From positions 1 through 64,000 of the forward strand of contig NZ_JAHZIJ010000006.1 in the NCBI RefSeq assembly GCF_019443105.1: 64,000 bases of DNA, in the 5' to 3' direction. Origin of the DNA: Paenibacillus oenotherae (lineage in GTDB: Bacteria > Bacillota > Bacilli > Paenibacillales > Paenibacillaceae). The position numbers and the translations under genes were made by a program. Positions 53,751 to 62,285 of the stretch are shown here, piece after piece (position 1 is the first letter of the stretch; every line of letters begins with the position of its first letter). The notes below the pieces were generated by a model, which ran no database searches, was not told the DNA's origin, and saw nothing but the letters and a program-made list of their open reading frames with translations.

Positions 53751-53817
53751 AATTCATTCCTCCTGATTATTGAATTGTCTTTTCGCTTTGATTATAGAGC
53801 AGGGAGCAATGAGGCTT

Positions 53818-53833
53818 TGTGACCTCTATCACA
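53818..53833. promoter_or_regulatory. CRP/FNR-type site A
   Basis: TGTGACCTCTATCACA, a perfect TGTGA-N6-TCACA palindrome, 75 bp (centre) upstream of the DUF2249 operon start. Confidence 0.8.
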
Positions 53834-53893
53834 GGTGGAATTGTTTTTTATCAGCCTTGCAAGCAGGGAGAAAAGGGGGTTGCGCGAGGAGTG

Positions 53894-53909
53894 TGTGATC
53901 AGAATCACA
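53894..53909. promoter_or_regulatory. CRP/FNR-type site B
   Basis: TGTGATCAGAATCACA, perfect palindrome in the divergent region, about 182 bp before the moaA start at 54084. Confidence 0.8.
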
Positions 53910-54083
53910 GTAATATCCCGTTAAGGAATTATAAAATCTATCTATATAAGATGAACTAGAGAAAGAACAACAGCGATCGTAAGAACATTCCCCTGCGCAG
54001 CAGCCTGGAATTTCCTTTCGTTCAACTTATGTAGCAGTCTGATTGAAAACGAATTTATGCGTGCGGGAATAAGGAAGGGGCGG

Positions 54084-55094
54084 ATGCCAGTGGCAGGCCA
54101 GCTTGTTGATTCATATGGAAGAGTGCATGATTATTTGCGTATTGCGGTAACGGATCGCTGCAACCTTCGCTGCGTGTACTGCATGCCTGCGGAGGGGATG
54201 ACATTCGAGCCGGATCATCGCATTCTCTCCTATGAAGAGATCGCAGAAATCGTCGAGACTGCTGCTGCACTGGGCATTCGGAAGCTTCGAATAACAGGCG
54301 GTGAGCCGCTCGTTAGAAAAGGCCTGGACACGCTAATCGCCATGCTGGCGGCAATACCCGGCATTGAGGACATTGCCTTGACGACCAACGGCATCTTCCT
54401 GGCGCCATTCGCTGACAGACTAAGAGCAGCAGGGCTGACAAGAGTCAATATCAGTCTTGATTCACTTCGGGCGGACAGATTCGCGATGATAACGCGAGGC
54501 GGCGATGTCAGCAAGGTACTGGCTGGCTTGCGTGCCAGCCAACTGGCCGGCTTCAGTCCGATCAAGCTGAATGTAGTGCTGATGAAGGGGATCAATGACG
54601 ACGAGGTGGAAGACTTCCTGCGCATGACAATTGAGGAGCCGATTCAAATCCGGTTTATCGAGTACATGCCGATCGGCCATGAGGACAATAGCTGGAGAGC
54701 AGGATATATGCCGCTTGATTATGTGCTGGAGACATGCAGACGGTTGGGGTTGGACTGCGAGCCCGCCAAAGAGGTGTACGGCAATGGTCCTGCGCAGAGC
54801 TACCGGATCGCTGGAGCAGCCGGAACATTCGGCCTTATCCATCCTGTCAGCGATCACTTCTGCGGCAGCTGCAACAGGCTTCGGCTCACCGCAGACGGCA
54901 GTATCAAGCCTTGCTTGTACTGGTCTGATGAATATAATATGCGGGGGCATCTCGGGAATCCGTCTGCGCTTGCGGCGATCTTCCAGAGAGCGCTAGGCTC
55001 AAAGCCGGAGACACATGAGATGGCCAGGGCACTTGCAGGAGGACAGCGGTCTCAAGCTCCAACAGCCCGGCGCATGTCACAGATCGGAGGATAA
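54084..55094 (+). CDS. moaA: GTP 3',8-cyclase MoaA
   Basis: A 336-residue radical SAM enzyme for the first step of molybdopterin synthesis, turning GTP into 3',8-cyclo-GTP. The N-terminal cluster is Cys26/Cys30/Cys33 in TDRCNLRCVYCM; the second cluster is in the C-terminal FCGSCNRLRLTADGSIKPCL. The C terminus ends in Gly-Gly, required in the family. ATG 54084 has AGGAAGGGG upstream, whereas the frame from 54057 lacks a site. It supplies cofactor to the molybdopterin reductase at 63396. A CRP-type site lies upstream. Confidence 0.95.
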   Translation: MPVAGQLVDSYGRVHDYLRIAVTDRCNLRCVYCMPAEGMTFEPDHRILSYEEIAEIVETAAALGIRKLRITGGEPLVRKGLDTLIAMLAAIPGIEDIALTTNGIFLAPFADRLRAAGLTRVNISLDSLRADRFAMITRGGDVSKVLAGLRASQLAGFSPIKLNVVLMKGINDDEVEDFLRMTIEEPIQIRFIEYMPIGHEDNSWRAGYMPLDYVLETCRRLGLDCEPAKEVYGNGPAQSYRIAGAAGTFGLIHPVSDHFCGSCNRLRLTADGSIKPCLYWSDEYNMRGHLGNPSALAAIFQRALGSKPETHEMARALAGGQRSQAPTARRMSQIGG

Positions 55095-55169
55095 TGAGCT
55101 GCCGCAAGCTGGACTGAGCATCCTGTTCAGCAGCGCATTAATTCCAGCGCATTAATTCCATCCCGCAAT

Positions 55170-55185
55170 GGTGATCTCCATCACA
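55170..55185. promoter_or_regulatory. CRP/FNR-type site C
   Basis: GGTGATCTCCATCACA, one mismatch to the palindrome, 69 bp (centre) before the RIC start. Confidence 0.65.
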
Positions 55186-55246
55186 ATGGACGGCCAACAA
55201 GCGGTCTATACTGAGATCAGTTCCATATAGAGAGGATGGTTCAGAG

Positions 55247-55960
55247 ATGGAGAAACGTTATAACGGCCAAGAAAAAATTGGAGATATTGTTGCTGAGTTT
55301 CCGGGTGCAAGCAATCTGTTCAAGGAAGCCCGGATCGACTTCTGCTGCGGAGGCGACCGTCCCTTGGCAGAGGTTATCAGGGAGAAGGGGCTGGATGAGG
55401 CAGCTCTTATTCAAAGGTTGAATGAAAGCTATGAAGCCATGATCAATCAAGGCGCATATGCCGATAAGGATTGGCGGGAGGTGCCTGTTGCAGATCTCAT
55501 TCACCACATCGTCCATGTCCATCATGCTTACTTGAAGGAGGAGCTGCCGCTGCTTAGCGAGTTTGTAACGAAAATATGGCGTGTGCATGGCCCGGTGCAA
55601 GGCCAGGTGCTGAGTGACCTGCATGAGCGCTTTCACCAAATGAAGCTTGAACTGGAGCAGCATTTGATTGCCGAGGAGAGGGAGCTGTTCCCGCAGCTGG
55701 AGCAATTCGCCGCACATCCGGAAACAGCCAGCAGGGAGCAGATTATGAAGGGCTTGTATGAGCTGGAATCAGATCATAGCGGTGTTGGGGATGCGCTGCG
55801 GGAGATGAGAGAAATGACGGGCGATTATGCGCTGCCCGCTGAGGCGTGCCGAACGTATCAGCTGACCTTTCAGAAGCTGATCGCGCTGGAAGCCGACATG
55901 TTCCAGCATATCCATCTGGAGAACAACATTCTGTTCCCCCGTATTGAAGCGCTAAGCTAA
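55247..55960 (+). CDS. ric: Iron-sulfur cluster repair di-iron protein (RIC)
   Basis: A 237-residue RIC (YtfE/ScdA) protein repairing Fe-S clusters damaged by NO or oxidants. The N-terminal DUF542 region contains the diagnostic DFCCGGDRPL (residues ~30-40). The hemerythrin-like part has HHIVHVHHAYLKEELPLL, HERFHQMKLELEQHLIAEER and MFQHIHLENNILFPRI with the His/Glu metal ligands. AGAGAGGATGG is upstream. The length is typical. It has its own CRP-type site and terminator. Confidence 0.94.
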   Translation: MEKRYNGQEKIGDIVAEFPGASNLFKEARIDFCCGGDRPLAEVIREKGLDEAALIQRLNESYEAMINQGAYADKDWREVPVADLIHHIVHVHHAYLKEELPLLSEFVTKIWRVHGPVQGQVLSDLHERFHQMKLELEQHLIAEERELFPQLEQFAAHPETASREQIMKGLYELESDHSGVGDALREMREMTGDYALPAEACRTYQLTFQKLIALEADMFQHIHLENNILFPRIEALS

Positions 55961-55966
55961 TAATCC

Positions 55967-56021
55967 AGCAAAAGAAGCATCCGTGCCCGCCTTGATAAAG
56001 TGGCTTCGGATGCTTTTTGCT
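55967..56021. terminator. Terminator between ric and the CRP-type regulator gene
   Basis: AGCAAAAGAAGCATCCG (from 55967) pairs with CGGATGCTTTTTGCT (to 56021) with a small bulge; T-rich 3' side on both strands. Confidence 0.7.
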
Positions 56022-56025
56022 GGCC

Positions 56026-56721
56026 TTATTTGAATCCGCGCTGCTGCTTTAACGCATCGAGATTAATGATAACGATGCGGTTGCGTTCAACCTCCAATAT
56101 TCCTTCTTTGCCGAGCTGATTCAGAAGGCGGTTGATCGTCTCCCGCGTCGTTCCTACCGAATTGGCAATCTCCTGATTGGTCATCGGCAGGTTGATCATC
56201 ATTTTGTTGTCGACCATTTCGCCATGCTGATCGGCAAGCTTCAACAGGAAGGAGAGGGCTCTATGCTTGACATCCTGTCCGGAGAGCACCTGCAAATTAT
56301 CTTGAAGCTCACGGATTTTATCCCCCATCACACGCATCAACTTGATCGCTATCGCTGGCGTATTCAGCATCAAATGCTCGAACTTCCGCACCGGAATGGC
56401 CAGCAGCAACGTTTCGACAATCGCTTCCGCAGTAGCCGGATACGGATTCTGGTTGAAGAAGCCCGTGTGGGGGAACATGTCTCCTGACTTCAGGAACGAG
56501 ACGATTTGCTCGTGGCCGTTCTCGTCGGTTTTGAAGGTTTTGACCAACCCGTCCTGTATGAAGAAGACGGCTTCCTTCTCGCTTCCTTCTGTGAAGATGG
56601 TGGATTTCTTACCTATAGTGCGGGATATTGTAATCTCCTCAACACGCGCAATTTCTTCCCCATTCAAATCGTGGAACAGGGGTACACGTTGAAGAAAGAC
56701 AGCTGTTCGTTCCTTATTCAT
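56026..56721 (-). CDS. Crp/Fnr family transcriptional regulator
   Basis: A 231-residue regulator: cyclic-nucleotide-binding-like beta-roll (residues ~15-120, with FTEGSEKEAVFFIQDGLVKT), dimer helix (~125-150) and a C-terminal winged helix with recognition helix TTRETINRLL (Arg193, Glu194, Arg198). The R-E-x-x-x-R order is that of CRP, which reads TGTGA, and seven such sites occur around it. There is no cysteine cluster, so direct oxygen sensing as in FNR is not supported; the signal is unknown. AGAGAGGAGG precedes the ATG at 56721; the longer frame to 56787 was rejected. A half-site TCACA at 56801 suggests autoregulation. Confidence 0.9.
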   Translation of the reverse strand: MNKERTAVFLQRVPLFHDLNGEEIARVEEITISRTIGKKSTIFTEGSEKEAVFFIQDGLVKTFKTDENGHEQIVSFLKSGDMFPHTGFFNQNPYPATAEAIVETLLLAIPVRKFEHLMLNTPAIAIKLMRVMGDKIRELQDNLQVLSGQDVKHRALSFLLKLADQHGEMVDNKMMINLPMTNQEIANSVGTTRETINRLLNQLGKEGILEVERNRIVIINLDALKQQRGFK

Positions 56722-56828
56722 AGTTTTCCTCCTCTCTACATCAGTAGTAAACCCATTATATCTCAATACTCGCTCCGGAATAAGCACGCCTCCACAGTTG
56801 TCACAAAAACGTATTCAACATTCGAACT

Positions 56829-56930
56829 TAACAACGCATTCGTCCCATCGGGCCCGGCATCGCATCAAGATTCGAATCCTGCAACGCATTCGTCCTATCA
56901 AACTCGACAACGCATTCAAGATTCGATGGC
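56829..56930. repeat. Imperfect ~50-bp tandem repeat between nrdD and the regulator
   Basis: CAACGCATTCGTCCCATC (~56831) and CAACGCATTCGTCCTATC (~56881) alternate with CATCGCATCAAGATTCGA (~56857) and CAACGCATTCAAGATTCGA (~56907). This looks like two copies of a ~50-bp unit; the last includes the end of nrdD. Function unknown. Confidence 0.5.
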
Positions 56931-58868
56931 GATACTGTTGTCAGCATGGGGGAGATGCTCCAGCCGTTTTCTTGCATTCCAGTCGAATCGACGAGCCTTG
57001 CTCCAGAAATTGTACTCCCCGTTATAGCAGCCATCCTTGTCCACCTGCAGCTTCTTGCGTGCGATCATCTTCACATAGCCAATAACTCGACTGAAGGTTG
57101 CGATATCATCGCTGCTGCACACCGGGCAATTCGCGATGTTCTTCCCGTCCTCGGCGACAATCTGCTGCCCACATGCCAAACAGCTCGTCAGTGTCGGCGT
57201 CAACGTAATATATTGAATAGGCTTGTCGAAAATACTTCTCAAATAATCGGCGAGCCTCTCCGGCGCAAGCTTGCTTTCGAGAAAGTGGTGCAGGATGCTT
57301 CCAGAGGTCGCATAGGCTTGGAATTCGGCGCTGTTCTCAATTTGCCGCAGGAAATCATCTTCACTGAAGGGCAGCATGCAGCCAGAGGTCAAATAAACAT
57401 TCTCCCCGGTTCCCTGAACGAAAATCGTCCGGTGATTCCGCTTCGCCCATTGCACATCATGACGCGCCAGCTTAATAGCAGCGTTCTCCCCAGGCGCATA
57501 CTCAATCCCGCAGGCAACCCCGTCTCTAACGATATATTCGTTAATGGTTTCGGTCATGAATTGCATGATGCGGTGCGCCAAGCTTGTTCCCGCCTTGTTG
57601 TTCATCCCGCCCTCATAGCCGATATTAATCAAGCCCTCATGCATTCCGGTAACAGCGAAAACATTAAAGTAGCTGGATAAATCCCGGTTGAAGGCAAAAA
57701 AGGTCGGATACAGCTCCTTATTCCGTTCGATCCAATTCCGCTTCGCCATATGCCCTTCCTGCATAATGTTCAAATATTGCTTCATCATGGAGAAGAGCAG
57801 GCGCTCATCATGGCCATATTCCAGGAGCAGACGATTCAGATTGAGATTCAATACTTGCACGGCCCCGGTAGAGCCTGTCGAGCTGCCGAATATTCCGCTT
57901 CCCACCCTGGAGAGGACGGTCAGATCGATCTGCAGTCTGCAGCACAGACTGCGGCTGACCTCAGGATCACGGGGCTTCAAGTAAGGATTAAGACTGCGAT
58001 AATGTTCATCCGTGAATGGCTCAGAACGGAAATTCTCGAAATATACGCCGCCCCACCGATACATGCTCTCAAGCAGATAGAGGAACAGTTGATTGCTATA
58101 ATCGAATGCATCATCAATGGGGACGGTAAGCAGCGGGAAGGTGAACGGCAGTCCGGTGCCAGTGCCTTGCTTCATCACTTCGATGACAGCTTTGTTGATC
58201 CGGTCAAAATAATGGGTTGGAATGTCTGCATAACGGATATCCAGCGCTTCTCCCCCGATGATGACAAAGTCGTCCTTGATCTCATCGGAGGGCTTGCCGA
58301 ACTCCAGCGTAATATTCGTGAAGGCGGATTGGGAGCCGCCGCGCAGCGGCATATTCATCTCCCAGATCAAGCTTTGGAATAATTGCTCCAGCTCTTCCTC
58401 CGTGTAATGGCGTTCCCGGATGAGTTCTTCGTAATAGAGATAGGAGGCGGAGATCGTCGTCATCTGAGACAGCATGACAGCGCCGGATACTTGCTGGGAC
58501 ATGAGGACGACAATATTGCTGAAATGCCGAAGCAGTGTCTCCAGTTTGCGGGTCGGCTTGGAGGACATCATATTTTTCGCTAGCGTAGGAATTCCAGAGG
58601 CGGCAATATCCTTGCAAGCGACGCTCAGGCAATAGGGGCTCAGCTGTTTGTCATGAATATAGATGACGCCATCACGGTACAATTCAGTGAGGCGGGCGGG
58701 CAGAATATGCTCCAGCAAGTATTCCTCTTCCGAATGATTCATCAGATTATGCCGCAGCAGGGGCAGCGAGTATACATAGTTGCTGTTCTCTCTCTTCAAA
58801 TAATCGGCTTGCTTCGTTTCGGATTGCGAGGTAAAGGTTTCGATAATATCCATCGTATGACGAAACAT
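56916..58868 (-). CDS. nrdD: Anaerobic ribonucleoside-triphosphate reductase (class III)
   Basis: A 650-residue glycyl-radical enzyme reducing ribonucleoside triphosphates without oxygen. The start GGAGGA-ATGATT-ATG favours ATG 58868. A zinc site (CLACGQQIVAEDGKNIANCP, VC) is followed by the glycyl-radical region RVIGYVKMIARKKL. ASGIPTLAKNMMSSKPTRKL, SQQVSGAVMLSQMTTISASY and the substrate-site blocks are as in short class III enzymes such as that of Thermotoga. The N-terminal ATP-cone of ~100 residues found in E. coli NrdD is absent, so dATP inhibition is probably absent too. nrdG lies upstream with 15 bases between. Confidence 0.92.
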   Translation of the reverse strand: MFRHTMDIIETFTSQSETKQADYLKRENSNYVYSLPLLRHNLMNHSEEEYLLEHILPARLTELYRDGVIYIHDKQLSPYCLSVACKDIAASGIPTLAKNMMSSKPTRKLETLLRHFSNIVVLMSQQVSGAVMLSQMTTISASYLYYEELIRERHYTEEELEQLFQSLIWEMNMPLRGGSQSAFTNITLEFGKPSDEIKDDFVIIGGEALDIRYADIPTHYFDRINKAVIEVMKQGTGTGLPFTFPLLTVPIDDAFDYSNQLFLYLLESMYRWGGVYFENFRSEPFTDEHYRSLNPYLKPRDPEVSRSLCCRLQIDLTVLSRVGSGIFGSSTGSTGAVQVLNLNLNRLLLEYGHDERLLFSMMKQYLNIMQEGHMAKRNWIERNKELYPTFFAFNRDLSSYFNVFAVTGMHEGLINIGYEGGMNNKAGTSLAHRIMQFMTETINEYIVRDGVACGIEYAPGENAAIKLARHDVQWAKRNHRTIFVQGTGENVYLTSGCMLPFSEDDFLRQIENSAEFQAYATSGSILHHFLESKLAPERLADYLRSIFDKPIQYITLTPTLTSCLACGQQIVAEDGKNIANCPVCSSDDIATFSRVIGYVKMIARKKLQVDKDGCYNGEYNFWSKARRFDWNARKRLEHLPHADNSIAIES

Positions 58869-58883
58869 AATCATTCCTCCAAT

Positions 58884-59561
58884 TTAATAATGGGACAGCA
58901 CTTGCTCCGGCTGGCAGTAGGGGTTCACGAAATAGGGAACACTGCTGTTGTATTTGTGATTCAACTGTTGCACATAACATTTGATTTCTTCGAAATATTG
59001 CTCGCTAAGCTGCGGATATCGCACCGTTCTTACTTGGCTGAAGGGGCTGTTATGACGGATGACAACATCCAGACAATCGACGATATCCCGGCATAGACGC
59101 CTGGAAGGAGCAACCCCGATAATGGCTTCGATTACCTCGCGATCCGCCTCTGGATCAAGACAATGAAACGGCAGCTTCATATCCATATGTACACCGTCAA
59201 TCAAACGAGCATGCAGCAAGCGACGCAGTTTCTGCGGATAGGCGCCATTAGTGAAGACGATAATTTTTCCCCGAAAGACAGACCGCAGCTCATGAAGAAA
59301 TTGTTCCATGCCCGCCATCTCATTAATGAGAAATTCACCGCCGCTCAGCAGCACAGCATCGAACAAGGTGCCGCAGCCGCGAAGACGTTCCAGCACAGCA
59401 TCTGCGGTCAGGAAGCCGACAGGCTTCAGCGCAATCAGCTCCTCATGGTTGTGGCAGCCAAAGCAGCGCATATTGCATCCATTCCAGGAATGGATGAGCA
59501 GTGAAATATGCCCGGGCAAATCCTCGAACGTTCGTATCATGCGCGGGTAAAAAATGAGCAT
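58884..59561 (-). CDS. nrdG: Anaerobic ribonucleotide reductase-activating protein
   Basis: A 225-residue radical SAM activase that makes the glycyl radical on NrdD. The cluster motif Cys29/Cys33/Cys36 is in SWNGCNMRCFGCHN, and GGEFL supplies the SAM-binding strand. It is longer than the minimal ~155-residue NrdG and fits the archaeal/Thermotoga-like form. It is transcribed first, ahead of nrdD, with a CRP-type site 86-102 bp upstream. Confidence 0.9.
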   Translation of the reverse strand: MLIFYPRMIRTFEDLPGHISLLIHSWNGCNMRCFGCHNHEELIALKPVGFLTADAVLERLRGCGTLFDAVLLSGGEFLINEMAGMEQFLHELRSVFRGKIIVFTNGAYPQKLRRLLHARLIDGVHMDMKLPFHCLDPEADREVIEAIIGVAPSRRLCRDIVDCLDVVIRHNSPFSQVRTVRYPQLSEQYFEEIKCYVQQLNHKYNSSVPYFVNPYCQPEQVLSHY

Positions 59562-59647
59562 ACCTTTCTCCTTTCCCGATTAAGCTCACAATAACCACTA
59601 TATTTAGTTGGCAACTCGAATGTTAATACAAGATATAGGCAACGTGA

Positions 59648-59663
59648 AGTGATGAGCATCACA
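59648..59663. promoter_or_regulatory. CRP/FNR-type site D
   Basis: AGTGATGAGCATCACA, one mismatch, upstream of nrdG (start 59561). Confidence 0.65.
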
Positions 59664-59708
59664 GTTGACAGGTTTTTTTATATAACCTGCACAATGCGCC
59701 TGGCGGAC

Positions 59709-59724
59709 TGTGATGCAGATCATA
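59709..59724. promoter_or_regulatory. CRP/FNR-type site E
   Basis: TGTGATGCAGATCATA, one mismatch, 81 bp (centre) before the radical SAM gene at 59798. Confidence 0.6.
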
Positions 59725-59797
59725 GGGATTCTGCTGGCAGCTGTGCTATGATACTGCGGCATTATTTAATAGCGAGGTCAGGAGATGAGGCAATTGC

Positions 59798-61189
59798 ATG
59801 GGTGAGGAATGGGTTCGTTCACGCTTCAACTTTGATAGGAAGGCGAGCAAGGAAATGAGACTGCTCTATAACTCGTATTCAGGCGCGATTGCCGCTGTCG
59901 AGGGTGTGGAGGAGGCGACGGCGAGATATTTGCTGCGGCGTGGAGCTATTCCCGCTGATGCTTCGGAATTGGAGGATGATACGCGCCACCTTTCAGGAGG
60001 GGCAGCGGAAGCCGCGGCGGTAATGGAATTGGCATCTCAAATGTACGAGTCTGGTTTTCTTGTGAGCAAGCATGCAGACGAGCTTCACATGGCACAGCAG
60101 CTGCATCAGAGACGGAAAGCAGCGAATTTTACGCATTTGGTTATTCTGCCAACGGAAGATTGCAACCTGCGATGTACGTATTGCTATCAATCTTTTTTGA
60201 GGGGGGAGATGGGGAGGGGAACAATTGAAGGTCTGAAAGCTTATGTGCATAGAGCAGCCGGTGGAATCGAGCATCTTGCGGTCAGCTGGTTCGGCGGGGA
60301 GCCGTTGCACGCCGCAGATGTACTAACAGAACTGTCACAGGCGTTCAAGATGAGCTGCGCATCTGCAAATATCCGTTATTCAGCGGATATGTCCACGAAT
60401 GGATATGAGCTGACGAAGGAACGGTTGATACAGCTGCTGGATCTGAATGTGCACCGTTATATGGTTACATTGGACGGCGTAGGAGCTGTCCATGACAGAA
60501 GACGAGGGCTTCGGGAGCATAGTGGCGGGACCTTTGAGAGAATTATCGGCAACCTGCTGGAGTTGAGGGAGATTGATCGTTCTTTTACGATCGATATTCG
60601 CGTTAATTTCGATAAGGAGAATGTGGGTGAGATACCGAAGCTGCTGGACTTGCTCGCAGAAGCATTCGGTGGTGATCCCAGATTCCAGCTGCTCGTTCGT
60701 CCTGTCGGCCGCTGGGGCGGACCTCACAATGAACGAATTCCGGTATGCGGAAGAACAGCGGCGGATGCGCATTTATGGGAATTGACTCGTTATGGGCTGG
60801 AGCGCGGACTTGTACTTAGCGAGTCGATATCAGATTCACTGAAGCCGTCGGGTTCAGTCTGTTATGCTGCAATGCCTCAATCCCTTGTAGTCGGATCAGA
60901 CGGACGTCTCTACAAATGCACGCTTGCGCTGGATGATGAGATGAATCAGGTAGGGAGATTGCATGATGATGGAAGTATTGAGCTTGATACTGACAAGCTA
61001 GCGCTGTGGACAGACTCCGGCGAGGAACAGGATGCGGTATGCCGCACCTGCTTCTATCGTCCGTCCTGTCAAGGCAATCATTGTCCGCTATATCGGATGA
61101 GAACAGGAAGACGCCCTTGCCCGCACGAGAAGCGGAGGCTGGGTCAGGTTCTGGATTTGTTATGGAGAAAGGGAATGAGAGGTGAATGA
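59798..61189 (+). CDS. Radical SAM/SPASM peptide-maturase-like enzyme
   Basis: A 463-residue enzyme. A helical N-terminal region (1-110) is followed by the radical SAM core with Cys122/Cys126/Cys129 (EDCNLRCTYCYQSF), VSWFGGEPLHAADV and MSTNGYELT. The C-terminal SPASM part holds further cysteines (GSVCYAAMPQSLVV, LYKCTLA, CRTCFYRPSCQGNHCPLY and a final RRPCPHEKRR), binding auxiliary Fe-S clusters. Such proteins modify ribosomal peptides or activate sulfatases; no sulfatase is adjacent, but a 32-residue ORF follows one base after the stop. The CRP-type site upstream suggests anaerobic expression. AGGAGATGAGG precedes the ATG. Confidence 0.88.
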   Translation: MGEEWVRSRFNFDRKASKEMRLLYNSYSGAIAAVEGVEEATARYLLRRGAIPADASELEDDTRHLSGGAAEAAAVMELASQMYESGFLVSKHADELHMAQQLHQRRKAANFTHLVILPTEDCNLRCTYCYQSFLRGEMGRGTIEGLKAYVHRAAGGIEHLAVSWFGGEPLHAADVLTELSQAFKMSCASANIRYSADMSTNGYELTKERLIQLLDLNVHRYMVTLDGVGAVHDRRRGLREHSGGTFERIIGNLLELREIDRSFTIDIRVNFDKENVGEIPKLLDLLAEAFGGDPRFQLLVRPVGRWGGPHNERIPVCGRTAADAHLWELTRYGLERGLVLSESISDSLKPSGSVCYAAMPQSLVVGSDGRLYKCTLALDDEMNQVGRLHDDGSIELDTDKLALWTDSGEEQDAVCRTCFYRPSCQGNHCPLYRMRTGRRPCPHEKRRLGQVLDLLWRKGMRGE

Positions 61190-61190
61190 G

Positions 61191-61289
61191 ATGAAGATCA
61201 TCGTACCAGCTGTAAAGCCTGCCGCATTGGCGGTCGTTCAGGCGAATACGGGGAAGATATTGAAAGCTATGCCCGGCAGTTTGAAGTAG
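61191..61289 (+). CDS. 32-residue ORF, candidate peptide substrate of the SPASM enzyme
   Basis: An ATG one base after the radical SAM stop opens a 32-codon frame ending TAG at 61289, beginning MKIIVPAVKPAALAVVQANT and ending in MPGSLK. GAGAGGTGA (61178-61186) ends four bases before it, so it is probably translated and coupled. It is basic, rich in Ala, Val and Lys, and lacks Cys and all aromatic residues, so thioether or aromatic crosslinks cannot form. It may be a RiPP precursor, a degraded one, or chance. Confidence 0.45.
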   Translation: MKIIVPAVKPAALAVVQANTGKILKAMPGSLK

Positions 61290-61344
61290 TGGCAAGCGGT
61301 AACAAGGGACACCCCTTCTCCAAGTGTTTTGAAGGTAGCGTGGC

Positions 61345-61611
61345 GGAGTGAGGAAGCCTGAGAATGTGCATGAATTTCGGTTACAAAGACGCTCTAATGG
61401 TAAAATTCCTGCGATCAGGCATGAATGTGAGCGAAAATCGGCCGCTAAAGAGAAACGAAGGTGAAATGCCTGCACGCTGGCAGGCATTTCACCTTTATGG
61501 GGTCAGAAACGAGTAAATACATGCCTTTTCGCATGTTTCGCCTGCTCGCATTTCGCTTGTCTCGGCGTTTGTGGGATCTGAAATCATCCAACCACTTTCT
61601 GGACACCCCCT
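61345..61611. repeat. Dispersed hairpin repeat, copy 2
   Basis: It matches 3680-3928, from GCCTGAGAATGTGCATGAAT to CTTTCTGGACACCCCC. A perfect 16-bp hairpin AAGGTGAAATGCCTGC (61458-61473), loop ACGCTG, GCAGGCATTTCACCTT has a compensated base pair against copy 1 (GGGG/CCCC there, GGTG/CACC here). It fills the gap between the 32-residue ORF and the NreA-like gene. Confidence 0.75.
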
Positions 61612-61638
61612 TTTTCATAGGAATTGCAGTCCATTCGC

Positions 61639-62073
61639 TCACTCCTGCAGTAACGGCAATAGATCCGGGAGTGTGTCTTCGATGTGTGTGGATTCACTGC
61701 CGGTATAAGGTAGAGGCAAGCGGCGAGCGATGAGCAGAACTGCACAGATCATGTTCCTGTTCGTAATCGGATATGCGAAAGCACAGCGGAGCTGCTCTGC
61801 TATCATCATCGGGATAACAGGGCTTTTGTCTGCGGAAGAGGTGATGCGGTCTTCCCAAGCAGCCGGCCTGCCGGTACGAAGCGCCACTCCCGCCGGTCCT
61901 AATCCAGGCTTGAGCATCATCTGCTTGTAACGGTCCGTACGGTTGCCATAGGCATATCGCCAGCGTACGTGTCTGCCATCTGGCTCCACAATTGCCAATG
62001 CGGAGAAATCGCTGGAGGTTGTGCGGCACAAGCTCTCCAAGCGCTGCGAAATGATGGAATGCAATAACGGCAT
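61639..62073 (-). CDS. nreA: GAF-domain protein, NreA-like nitrate sensor
   Basis: A 144-residue single GAF domain. The family of NreA binds nitrate and tells the NreBC two-component system that nitrate is present. Visible features are LESLCRTTSSDFSALAIVEP, RWRYAYGNRTDRYKQMMLKP and GLGPAGVALRTGRPAAWEDR, as in NreA. GGGAGGTGAG supports ATG 62073 over the TTG at 62094. No nreBC genes are in the window. It is divergent from the cytochrome/reductase genes and has a perfect CRP-type site upstream. Confidence 0.75.
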   Translation of the reverse strand: MPLLHSIISQRLESLCRTTSSDFSALAIVEPDGRHVRWRYAYGNRTDRYKQMMLKPGLGPAGVALRTGRPAAWEDRITSSADKSPVIPMMIAEQLRCAFAYPITNRNMICAVLLIARRLPLPYTGSESTHIEDTLPDLLPLLQE

Positions 62074-62141
62074 TTGAGGCTCACCTCCCTCCAAATTTAT
62101 AGCTTCTGATTTCTAATTTAGAGGATTTGAAGCCGCTTGCA

Positions 62142-62157
62142 TGTGATCTTTCTCACA
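62142..62157. promoter_or_regulatory. CRP/FNR-type site F
   Basis: TGTGATCTTTCTCACA, perfect TGTGA-N6-TCACA, 76 bp (centre) upstream of the NreA-like start. Confidence 0.78.
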
Positions 62158-62285
62158 GATCGGGCTGTGCAACGCCACATAATTGTCACCAATCGCGCAC
62201 AACCGCACAAAGCGGCATGGGGATTGGTTTTTGCAGGCAATTTCTCCATTCTATCCGATTGGCGGATGGCCAAAACAGGCAGAAG

